This document shows, in pieces, positions 10,371-17,010 of a stretch of 64,000 nucleotides of DNA. The notes beneath the pieces were generated by a model. That model saw only the letters and a list, made by a program, of their open reading frames with translations. It ran no database searches and was not told the origin of the DNA. Both the position numbers and the translations under genes were made by a program. Origin of the DNA: Bacillus pumilus. Its GTDB lineage: Bacteria > Bacillota > Bacilli > Bacillales > Bacillaceae. The first letter of the stretch is position 1. Each line of letters begins with the position of its first letter. Location: assembly GCF_900186955.1 (NCBI RefSeq), contig NZ_LT906438.1, forward strand, positions 1,612,001-1,676,000. Reading direction: 5' to 3'.

Positions 10371-11501
10371 ATGAAAAAGTGGACTCAAAGAGTGTCCTTC
10401 TTCATACTTGTGGTCGCTATATGGGCCGGATGGTTTTCACTGACGATTAAAGCCGCCGCTTATGTACAGACGTCTGGCACACAATTTACGCTGAACAATC
10501 AACCATTTTACTTTGCTGGTACAAATAATTACTATTTCCATTACAAATCTAAAAAGATGGTAGATGCAGTGTTCGATGATATGAAAGCAATGAATTTAAA
10601 GGTCTTACGTATTTGGGGATTTCACGACGGAGCCCCTCAAGAAAACTCCGTTTTACAATCTAGTCCAGGGGTCTATGAAGAATCGGGTTTTCAAAAACTA
10701 GATTATGCGATTTATAAAGCGGGGCAGGAAGGAATAAAACTTGTCATCCCACTAGTGAACAATTGGGATGACTTTGGCGGGATGAATCAATACGTAAAGT
10801 GGTTCAATGCAGGATCACATGATGCCTTTTATACAGATCCTCGTATTCAACATGCTTACAAAAATTATGTGCGTTATGTTTTAGAAAGAACGAATACGTA
10901 CACAGGTGTTCAATATAAGGACGATCCAGCTATTATGACTTGGGAACTAGCCAATGAGCCGCGTGTGCAGTCAGATCCAACGGGTAATATACTAGTCAAA
11001 TGGGCAGATGAAATGAGTACATGGATCAAATCGCTGGATCGTCACCATCTTGTTGCAGTAGGAGATGAAGGGTTTTTTCGCATACCAGGCCATGAAGATT
11101 GGTTTTACAGAGGCGGAGAAGGCGTCGATTGGGACCGTTTGACAGCTCTCTCTAATATCGATTATGGAACCTACCATCTGTACCCAGATCATTGGAACAA
11201 GTCTGCTGCTTGGGGAGTGAAATGGATCGAAGACCATATCACCCGCGGGAAGACAATCGGAAAACCAGTTGTGTTAGAAGAGTTTGGCTATCAAAATCAA
11301 TCAGCACGTCCTGACGTATACCAAAGCTGGCTGTCAGAAGTTGAGCGGCTCGGAGGGGCTGGTAGTCAATTTTGGATTTTAACAAGCATTCAAGACGATG
11401 ATTCTCTCTATCCCGATTATGACGGTTTCCGCATCATAAAAGGGAGCAGGGAGGCAGCCCTTATCAGTGAACATGCGAAAAGAATGAACGAAAAGAACTG
11501 A
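10371..11501 (+). CDS. Secreted GH5 endo-beta-1,4-mannanase
   Basis: A 376-residue family 5 hydrolase resembling the fungal-type subfamily 7 beta-mannanases. Residues 1-29 form a clear signal peptide: MKKWTQR, a long hydrophobic core and a KAAA cleavage region. Catalytic residues are Glu196 in WELANEP (acid/base) and Glu304 in VLEEFG (nucleophile). Other family blocks are YFAGTNNYYFHYKS, LRIWGFHDG and SQFWIL. It would cut beta-1,4-mannans outside the cell. GTGAGGAG lies just before ATG 10371. It follows GH10 closely, likely in one transcript. No terminator was recognised after it; AT-rich plantazolicin DNA starts soon after. Confidence 0.9.
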   Translation: MKKWTQRVSFFILVVAIWAGWFSLTIKAAAYVQTSGTQFTLNNQPFYFAGTNNYYFHYKSKKMVDAVFDDMKAMNLKVLRIWGFHDGAPQENSVLQSSPGVYEESGFQKLDYAIYKAGQEGIKLVIPLVNNWDDFGGMNQYVKWFNAGSHDAFYTDPRIQHAYKNYVRYVLERTNTYTGVQYKDDPAIMTWELANEPRVQSDPTGNILVKWADEMSTWIKSLDRHHLVAVGDEGFFRIPGHEDWFYRGGEGVDWDRLTALSNIDYGTYHLYPDHWNKSAAWGVKWIEDHITRGKTIGKPVVLEEFGYQNQSARPDVYQSWLSEVERLGGAGSQFWILTSIQDDDSLYPDYDGFRIIKGSREAALISEHAKRMNEKN

Positions 11502-11518
11502 TGGCGAATGCTTGCTGA

Positions 11519-11536
11519 ATAAGGAACTTCATTTGC
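11519..11536 (+). repeat. Left copy of a direct repeat bracketing the plantazolicin island
   Basis: The 18 bases ATAAGGAACTTCATTTGC recur at 22114-22134 as the same sequence with a three-base GAA insertion after ATAAGGAA. This copy lies 18 bases past the GH5 stop, the other overlaps the rimP promoter -35. It may be a duplication left by insertion of the intervening 10.6 kb. Confidence 0.5.
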
Positions 11537-11670
11537 TGTTTATATTGCTTAAACCAAGTTTTCAGAAAGGATCAAGTGACAGAAGGTATTTATGAGATTT
11601 CGTTCCCCATAAAAAAGGAGGTGGTTATTTTTATTTTTTATCTTAATTTGTAAAAAACATTTCCAATAAC

Positions 11671-11699
11671 TTGACTAAATGGAAATTTAATTCTATACT
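11671..11699 (+). promoter_or_regulatory. Sigma-A promoter of pznFKGHI
   Basis: TTGACT at 11671-11676, a 17-base spacer and TATACT at 11694-11699: five of six matches in both hexamers and an ideal spacer. It lies 38 bases upstream of the pznF start codon. Confidence 0.85.
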
Positions 11700-11712
11700 C
11701 TGTAGTACAGAG
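11698..11712. promoter_or_regulatory. Palindromic operator candidate over the pznF -10/+1 region
   Basis: CTCTGTAGTACAGAG is a perfect inverted repeat (CTCTGT-AGT-ACAGAG). It overlaps the last bases of the -10 hexamer and the expected start point, the ideal place for a repressor. PznK, encoded as the second gene of this operon, is the natural candidate. I did not see a second copy elsewhere in the cluster. Confidence 0.65.
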
Positions 11713-11737
11713 TTCTTTGTGGAAGAGGAGTTTATTT

Positions 11738-12331
11738 ATGCCGAATGAAAAATCGAATAATTCAGAAATATTAGAGAATTTATCTCATATCAAGACGATT
11801 ACAAACTATAAAACAGAGTATTGTAAACAAACAAGTATTTATTTTATCATTTGGGGCCTTATTTGGATAATGGGGTATTCAATACCTTTACTTTTTGCTA
11901 ATCCAATAACTATAGGTGTCTTTTGGCTTGTTTTAGGTATTGTGGGCTGGGTTATCACTTTAACTACATATTTTAAACAAAGGAAAATGATACCAATGCC
12001 CTTGTTTTTAAGAACTCAATTGCAATACACATGGCTTGGCCTTGGAATCATTTTAGGTATCTTTATTTTTTTAATATGTGTTGGTTTATTACCATATACA
12101 GTAGATAATTTACCCTTTTATATTGTTTTATTGGTATCCATAATGTATTTACTTTTAGGTATTGTTCTAGCTAAAGAGATTTTTATTATGGGGTTCTGGT
12201 TAAGTGTTTTAGGTGTAACTACATTTTTATTATTTCCTAGTTTAATGAACATTATTTTTGCTTTTATTGGTGGAGGAAGTTTGTTATTAACTGGTGTGAT
12301 TTTAAAAAGAAAAGGACAAGGAAATGAGTAA
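11738..12331 (+). CDS. pznF: PznF, polytopic membrane protein of the plantazolicin cluster
   Basis: A 197-residue membrane protein: a polar N-terminus of about 37 residues, then roughly six hydrophobic segments (starting IYFIIWGLIWIMGYSIPLLF) and a short basic tail. The start ATG 11738 is chosen for the AGAGGAG site at 11724-11730; a longer frame from 11717 would begin upstream of that site. The stop overlaps pznK by eight bases, so the two are translationally coupled, a common layout for a membrane protein with its winged-helix regulator. By position it corresponds to PznF of the known plantazolicin cluster, where an immunity role has been suggested. No catalytic motif is visible; function is inferred. 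Confidence 0.75.
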   Translation: MPNEKSNNSEILENLSHIKTITNYKTEYCKQTSIYFIIWGLIWIMGYSIPLLFANPITIGVFWLVLGIVGWVITLTTYFKQRKMIPMPLFLRTQLQYTWLGLGIILGIFIFLICVGLLPYTVDNLPFYIVLLVSIMYLLLGIVLAKEIFIMGFWLSVLGVTTFLLFPSLMNIIFAFIGGGSLLLTGVILKRKGQGNE

Positions 12332-12617
12332 TGTCAATAGTTTAAATGATTTAATCCATCCAAAAGTCCGGTTAGGGATTATGAGTTTATTAATGATTTA
12401 TGAAACATGTGATTTTACCTTCTTAAAAGGTTCTTTATCTGTAACAGACGGGAATTTGGGCTCGCATTTGAAAAAATTAGAAGAAGCTGGCTATGTGCTA
12501 ATTACAAAGACCTTTGTGGATAAAAAACCAAAAACAATAGTTAGTATAACAGATTTAGGAGAGCACGCTTACAAAGAATATTTGAGTGTTATTGAAGCCA
12601 TTTTAAAAAACAAATGA
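12324..12617 (+). CDS. pznK: PznK, winged-helix transcriptional regulator
   Basis: A 97-residue protein that looks like a single winged-helix DNA-binding domain of the HTH_34 type. It has LIHPKVRLGIMSLLM at the start, the recognition-helix region SVTDGNLGSHLKKLEEAGYVLI, then the wing and SITDLGEHAYKEYL. No ligand domain is present. It overlaps pznF by eight bases and precedes the ABC genes, so it probably controls this operon by binding the palindrome at 11698-11712. Whether it represses in response to the product or to another signal cannot be seen. Confidence 0.85.
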   Translation: MSNVNSLNDLIHPKVRLGIMSLLMIYETCDFTFLKGSLSVTDGNLGSHLKKLEEAGYVLITKTFVDKKPKTIVSITDLGEHAYKEYLSVIEAILKNK

Positions 12618-12638
12618 GATGAAAGGAAAGGGTGCCGA

Positions 12639-13532
12639 ATGTTGAAAATAGAAAACGTCAGTAAAAAATACGGAGCTTCCCAAGCGTTAAGAAGTATTAC
12701 ATTAACGATTCCAGAAGGAGTTTGTTATGGATTAATAGGTCCAAATGGCTCTGGTAAATCAACCTTAATGAAAATTATATCTCATATAATTAAATCTTAT
12801 GAAGGCAAAGTTGAGCATGTTGGTGAGTCTAAAAGTGCGCTAGGCTACATCCCCCAAGACATCAGCTTGGAGGAAAAATTAACAGCTAAAGTAAATATGG
12901 AGTTTTTTGGACAGATTTATGGTTTAAAAGGGAAGAAATTAGATGAAAGAGTAGAAAAAACACTAAAAGATGTAGGGTTGTGGGAAAGAGCAAATGATAT
13001 AGTTGAACATTTTTCAGGAGGAATGAAACGCCGTTTGAATATTGGCTGCGCTCTCATGCACGCCCCTGAGTTAATTCTTTTAGATGAACCGACAGTGGGG
13101 GTAGATCCTCAATCAAGACGCTATATTTTTGACATAATCAACAAATTGAAGGAAGAGGGAAGAACTATTATCTATGTTAGTCATTATATGGAGGAAATAG
13201 AGAGTTTATGTGATTATGTGGCTTTCATTGATAAAGGAAAAATTGTTGAAGAAGGAAAAATAGGTGAACTTTTGAATCGTTATGCAGAAACATCTGTCTT
13301 TTTTGATTCTATGATTCCTAATAAAACATTAACTAGTCTCGGGTATGATTTTGTAACTTATCAAGGCGGTGTGTTAGTTAAAACAACAAAACCCTTAGAA
13401 ACTTTAGAAGATTTGGCTAAACTGAGTAAAAAAGAATCATTGGTTCCCCAACAATTATCTTTGTACAGACCTAGACTCGAAGATGTATTTTTTCAATTAA
13501 CAGGAACAGATTTACGTGATCAATTCCAATAA
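12639..13532 (+). CDS. pznG: PznG, ABC transporter ATP-binding protein
   Basis: A 297-residue ABC ATPase of the multidrug/bacteriocin exporter type. Walker A is GPNGSGKST (residues 34-42), the signature is SGGMKRR (126-132), Walker B is LILLDEPTVGVDP with Asp149-Glu150, and the switch His is in YVSHYMEE. A C-terminal extension of about 85 residues is typical of CcmA/DrrA-like subunits. With PznH it would form the exporter for plantazolicin, which may also give self-resistance. GAAAGG precedes ATG 12639. Confidence 0.93.
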   Translation: MLKIENVSKKYGASQALRSITLTIPEGVCYGLIGPNGSGKSTLMKIISHIIKSYEGKVEHVGESKSALGYIPQDISLEEKLTAKVNMEFFGQIYGLKGKKLDERVEKTLKDVGLWERANDIVEHFSGGMKRRLNIGCALMHAPELILLDEPTVGVDPQSRRYIFDIINKLKEEGRTIIYVSHYMEEIESLCDYVAFIDKGKIVEEGKIGELLNRYAETSVFFDSMIPNKTLTSLGYDFVTYQGGVLVKTTKPLETLEDLAKLSKKESLVPQQLSLYRPRLEDVFFQLTGTDLRDQFQ

Positions 13533-13794
13533 AAATGTCTTTATGAATGAAAACCACTCTCGTATTTTAATTCATATAACTTATAAGAGTGATTGACATA
13601 GTTAAGAGGCATACATCAAACGAACAGAATTACCTTGTGTGAACCTTCAATTTAAAATAATAAGTAGGTTAGTTAAGATTATTTGACTAATTATAATTAA
13701 ATACATCTATAAATGGTAAAATAATTAAAAAATGTGATTATTTTAAAAGTGATATAAGAAAGCGAATTAAATTAATATAACGGGAGTGATTTTT
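13533..13794. other. AT-rich gap between pznG and pznH
   Basis: About 260 bases with no gene I can support. A CACTCT/AGAGTG pair at 13555-13560 and 13586-13591 could form a weak hairpin. TTGACT near 13685 followed at a 19-base spacing by TATAAA is a poor promoter candidate. The gap is unexpected between the two halves of one transporter. Confidence 0.4.
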
Positions 13795-14541
13795 ATGTGG
13801 CCATTAGTCCGCATCGAATCCATAAAACAAGTGAAAGATCGATCTTTGTTGTTCTGGACCATTTTGTTGCCAGTTGCTTCAATTATTCTTTTAATAGAAT
13901 TATTTACATCAGGTAGTTCACAAGCACAAAAAACATTAGTTGCTTCTCAATCGGTTACAGGAATGAGTGTGTTTTTTTCCACATTTGTTATTATTTCAAT
14001 TGTAATTAGCTTTGTAAAAGATCGAGAGAAAGGAATTGTGGCAAGGCTGGCAAGTACTCCCTTACAGCCGCATAATTTTTTTCTTGGAAAGTGTGTTCCG
14101 TTCTTTGTCATCATTTTATTTCAAGTTTTGTTGTTAACCATTTTGGGTGTTTACTTATATGGTATTGAAATCACACAATACAGCTCGTATTTCTTAGTAG
14201 TTGTCCTATTATCAATGCAAGTCACTTCATGGGGAGTAGCCATCGCCGCATTTGCTAAAACTGAGAATACAGGTTTAGTGATGACGAACATGATTGCTTT
14301 AGGGACAGCGGTTGCTTGTGGTTTATGGACTCCATTTGATCAATTACCTAGTTATTTAAAAATAATTGGAATGCTCTTCCCACAGTATTGGGCACATCAA
14401 GGCTTAGTGCAATCAGTATCAACACTACCCGGGGGGGAGAATTTGATCTTAGTAACAGTAGTCCTTATAGGTTATACACTGTTAGGATTTATTCTTTCGT
14501 TGGTTGGTTATAAAAAATATATAAAGAGAGCCAGAGGCTAG
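13795..14541 (+). CDS. pznH: PznH, ABC-2 type transporter permease
   Basis: A 248-residue integral membrane subunit with about six hydrophobic segments and the ABC-2 permease arrangement, including the cytoplasmic FVKDREKGIVARLASTPLQP loop that couples to the ATPase. ATG 13795 is preferred because CGGGAGTG lies seven bases upstream; the in-frame GTG 13786 is inside that site. It pairs with PznG to export the peptide. It looks full length, so the gap upstream does not reflect loss of its N-terminus. Confidence 0.9.
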   Translation: MWPLVRIESIKQVKDRSLLFWTILLPVASIILLIELFTSGSSQAQKTLVASQSVTGMSVFFSTFVIISIVISFVKDREKGIVARLASTPLQPHNFFLGKCVPFFVIILFQVLLLTILGVYLYGIEITQYSSYFLVVVLLSMQVTSWGVAIAAFAKTENTGLVMTNMIALGTAVACGLWTPFDQLPSYLKIIGMLFPQYWAHQGLVQSVSTLPGGENLILVTVVLIGYTLLGFILSLVGYKKYIKRARG

Positions 14542-14685
14542 GCTATAAAATTTCAGCTGAATGTTATGCACATAAACTAACTTAAATTTTAATGATTTAT
14601 CTAAACTTCAATTAGTTTATTTCTAGAACGTTGACCGAAAAATCAATACTTGTAAGCCGTCTTTTTATATAAAAGGAGTGGGGCA

Positions 14686-15405
14686 ATGTTAAGTGAAAAG
14701 TTAGAATTATATGTTGAAAGTTGTTTTCGGCCATATAAAAAAGACAAAACATATGAAGAAAAGAAAAAAGAATTATTAGAGATGCTTGGAAAAGTTAAAT
14801 TAAAACTGGAGAATGCTGGAACAAAAGATGAAGAAGTTCAGGATATGCTTATTGAAAAGCTGAAATCAGGTGAAATAAGCATTGATGTCAATACATTAGA
14901 TATTGATGATCATAACCGAGTAGAGCATGTGAAAAAAATATTTGTTAATGCTGATTTAGATTGGTTGACTTTTATAAATGTTAAGTATAAGTTGTGCGAT
15001 TTTAAAGGGCTATCGATCGTACAAAAAGTGATGAACCATTCAGAATTTAATGGGTGTTATCTGAGAAAAATGAATGTTAGCAATTCTAAAATTTCCACAT
15101 CAACTTTTGAAAAGAGTGATTTGACTCAATCTCATTTTGAACATTGTGAGATAACGAATTCATCTTTATATGGCTGTCATTTACCCAATGTTCGTATTGA
15201 TGAATCAACTTTAATAAATGTTTCATTTGAAAATTGTTATTTTAAAAACATCTCTTTTGAGAATTCTAAATTAATAAATGTTAATTTCAAATCATGTACG
15301 TTTAAAAAATTAAATTTTATTGGAGTGACAATGGATAAAATGACCTATTATATCTTAGAAGGAGAAGGGGCTGATTTAAGCGGTGTGAAAGTAATCGATA
15401 GTTAA
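14686..15405 (+). CDS. pznI: PznI-position protein: pentapeptide-repeat protein
   Basis: A 239-residue protein with a charged helical N-terminal half (about 1-95) and a C-terminal half that reads as about twenty consecutive pentapeptides of A(D/N)LXX type: SEFNG, CYLRK, SKIST, STFEK, SDLTQ, SHFEH, SSLYG, STLIN, VSFEN, CYFKN, SKLIN and so on, from about residue 105 to 220. This predicts a right-handed quadrilateral beta helix. AAAGGAGTGGGG precedes ATG 14686. It stands in the place of pznI in the plantazolicin cluster, last gene of the FKGHI group. Pentapeptide proteins McbG, AlbG and Qnr protect gyrase from peptide toxins or quinolones, so immunity is a plausible but unproven role. Confidence 0.8.
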   Translation: MLSEKLELYVESCFRPYKKDKTYEEKKKELLEMLGKVKLKLENAGTKDEEVQDMLIEKLKSGEISIDVNTLDIDDHNRVEHVKKIFVNADLDWLTFINVKYKLCDFKGLSIVQKVMNHSEFNGCYLRKMNVSNSKISTSTFEKSDLTQSHFEHCEITNSSLYGCHLPNVRIDESTLINVSFENCYFKNISFENSKLINVNFKSCTFKKLNFIGVTMDKMTYYILEGEGADLSGVKVIDS

Positions 15406-15411
15406 TGTAGT

Positions 15412-15444
15412 AGGCTGTTGAGAAAAATCTCAATAGCCTTTTTT
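15412..15444 (+). terminator. Terminator of the pznFKGHI operon
   Basis: AGGCTGTTGAGA at 15412-15423 pairs with TCTCAATAGCCT at 15428-15439 (one mismatch), followed by TTTTT. It lies six bases after the pznI stop. Confidence 0.9.
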
Positions 15445-15661
15445 GTTTTATCCACTATCTCTAGATTACCCCATTAGTATCATGATCACCGTGTCTTTGG
15501 GTTGAAATTCAAATATATGTAAGAGAAATAGTTGTGTTGAGAATTTAAATTGAAGTACAAGAATTAGTTTAATTATAAGAGGGAGCTTTACAAAAGCGAG
15601 TTAAATGCAAGGTTTTCGTTAAGGAGTGTGGAAAATTTCTATTTTTCCAAATAAAAGATGA

Positions 15662-15708
15662 CCACACACCTAACTAATCTGCTTCGCTAAGTGTGTGGGA
15701 GGTTTTTT
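15662..15708. terminator. Hairpin between pznI and pznA
   Basis: CCACACAC at 15662-15669 pairs perfectly with GTGTGTGG at 15691-15698. On the plus strand a GAGG spacer and six T follow. On the minus strand the pznA transcript would run into the same stem about 45 bases after its stop, with a weaker CTTTT tail. It probably separates the convergent pznI and pznA transcripts. Confidence 0.65.
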
Positions 15709-15742
15709 CAATCATATATATTACGAAAAAACCTAAAGTTGA

Positions 15743-15868
15743 TTAGAAAGTTGAAGAACTTGAGATGATTGTTGTGCAAGTGCAGCGCGCAGCCATTGGT
15801 TCAAATAAATGTTGACCTTCCCCATGTACCTTAGCAGACAAAGCAGTTGGAATTGTAATTTTAGTCAT
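15743..15868 (-). CDS. pznA: PznA, plantazolicin precursor peptide
   Basis: A 41-residue gene on the minus strand. The leader (MTKITIPTALSAKVHGEGQH then LFEPMAA) is followed by the 14-residue core RCTCTTIISSSSTF. The core matches plantazolicin from B. velezensis FZB42 as I recall it; the leader differs at a few positions. The two Cys and most Thr/Ser are substrates for heterocyclisation, and the core Arg becomes the dimethylated N-terminus after cleavage behind Ala-Ala. AAGGAGG at 15876-15882 (minus strand) precedes the ATG by seven bases, and a strong promoter lies further upstream. It is transcribed opposite to all its partner genes, divergent from pznJ and convergent with pznI. Confidence 0.97.
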   Translation of the reverse strand: MTKITIPTALSAKVHGEGQHLFEPMAARCTCTTIISSSSTF

Positions 15869-15926
15869 CTTTAAACCTCCTTAAATAAAATTTATCAACA
15901 TAGATTATGTAGTTGATATATTACAT

Positions 15927-15955
15927 ATGATGGTTCATAAGTCTTTATTTGTCAA
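15927..15955 (-). promoter_or_regulatory. Promoter of pznA
   Basis: Read on the minus strand: consensus TTGACA (15955-15950), a 17-base spacer, then CATCAT (15932-15927), which keeps the important A2 and T6 of the -10 box. The start codon follows 58 bases downstream. A consensus -35 suits a precursor gene that needs its own strong transcription. Confidence 0.7.
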
Positions 15956-15994
15956 TAATTAAGTGTGAAAGTTTTATATTTTCTGAAAAGTACA

Positions 15995-16023
15995 TTGATA
16001 ACACCAAAAAAGTGTGGTTTAAT
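15995..16023 (+). promoter_or_regulatory. Promoter candidate of the pznJCDBEL operon
   Basis: TTGATA at 15995-16000, 17 bases, TTTAAT at 16018-16023: five of six matches in each hexamer. Its -35 lies 39 bases from the pznA -35 on the other strand, so the two promoters are back to back. The leader to pznJ is about 260 bases. Confidence 0.65.
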
Positions 16024-16110
16024 ATGACCATGGAAAATAATACTATAATTAAAATTTTATGTATTTAAAGTCATTATATGGTCTAGATGTTATTTTTTAA
16101 TTGAGGGGTG

Positions 16111-16236
16111 ATGTTAATTTGGATCAATTATTTTGGGTATTTAGATATTAAGTTAAGTAAATGTATGAAAAAAGTCGAGGTTAACTATGTTATGAAGAAC
16201 TCAAAAAGAAGATTACTATTTCTGTTAAAAGTTTAA
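16111..16236 (+). CDS. Possible 41-residue small protein upstream of pznJ
   Basis: An open frame from ATG 16111 to TAA 16236. GAGGGGTG at 16103-16110 lies immediately before the start, a good match to the ribosome binding site but with unusually short spacing. The product starts MLIWINYFGY, is rich in Lys/Arg, and ends RRLLFLLKV. I recognise no relative. In DNA this AT-rich a frame of this length can arise by chance; it could be a leader peptide, a small immunity or structural peptide, or nothing. Confidence 0.3.
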   Translation: MLIWINYFGYLDIKLSKCMKKVEVNYVMKNSKRRLLFLLKV

Positions 16237-16287
16237 TCATTTTATCTAACTGAGAGATAAGAAAGAGAAAAGAGGGAAGTGCTGTTT

Positions 16288-16986
16288 ATGAGTATTCATT
16301 ATGTCGGTATTAGAGAACCAATAAAAGTCTATTTAGAGAAGATGAAAGTTGATTATGACGACTACCCTGTTCAAGTTATTGATTTGGGCGGAGCGGTCAA
16401 TTATGACAAAGAATTTTTTATAAATAATACTGATTTTCAAACGGAAACAATTCTTTTATCTAATAGAAGGCATAATGTCGAGGATGAACTAGGTTCTCTT
16501 GAAAGTGAATTATTGAAAATTTATCAGAATAGTATACTTTATAGGACTTCACCGCTTGATATCAATATAGAACTTTATAGAGGATGGGCAGGTGCTACTG
16601 GAAAATTAATAACTGCATTTTCTCCCGAGGGAGTTAATTGGATTAATACAATTGATGTTATAAAGGCATGTTTGATCCCTAAAAAAGATGTTAGAAGTCG
16701 CGCTGGAAAAGCATATGATTTAACAGGGCCAGAGTTAGTAAGTATGAGTAGGCTTAAGGATATCTTTGAAAAGGATTTAGACATGAAAATTGAATTATAT
16801 TGTAAAAGTAAAGAAGAGGTTATAACAATTTTATCCCAAAATAATATGCCTTTAGATGTATTAGAATGGTTAGTCGGATTTCAGGAATATTCTTCTTCAA
16901 AACAATTACAGCCATTTACGAAAACGCTAGAACAAATAATTGGTCATCCCCCAACAAGTGCACAATTATTTAAAAATACAAATTAG
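16288..16986 (+). CDS. pznJ: PznJ, cluster protein of unknown function
   Basis: A 232-residue soluble protein with no motif I recognise; the sequence is acidic with segments such as ELYRGWAGATGKLITAFSPE and YDLTGPELVSMSRL. No membrane segment or signal peptide is present. It is named from its place as first gene of the modification operon, 24 bases before pznC; the plantazolicin cluster has an uncharacterised gene, pznJ, in this position. ATG 16288 has AGAGGG upstream at a longish spacing; GTG 16279 is the alternative, adding three residues. A role in supporting the cyclodehydratase is only inferred from co-transcription. Confidence 0.7.
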   Translation: MSIHYVGIREPIKVYLEKMKVDYDDYPVQVIDLGGAVNYDKEFFINNTDFQTETILLSNRRHNVEDELGSLESELLKIYQNSILYRTSPLDINIELYRGWAGATGKLITAFSPEGVNWINTIDVIKACLIPKKDVRSRAGKAYDLTGPELVSMSRLKDIFEKDLDMKIELYCKSKEEVITILSQNNMPLDVLEWLVGFQEYSSSKQLQPFTKTLEQIIGHPPTSAQLFKNTN

Positions 16987-17010
16987 TTATTCTTAAAGGA
17001 GGAATAATGT

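Noticed and set aside
11617..11640. AAAAGGAGGTGG just before the pznF promoter, like the orphan site at 4994
   Set aside because: It is followed by T-rich sequence with no start codon at usable distance, so it is not read as a gene start. A shared origin of the two sites is possible but the match is just the common Shine-Dalgarno consensus.
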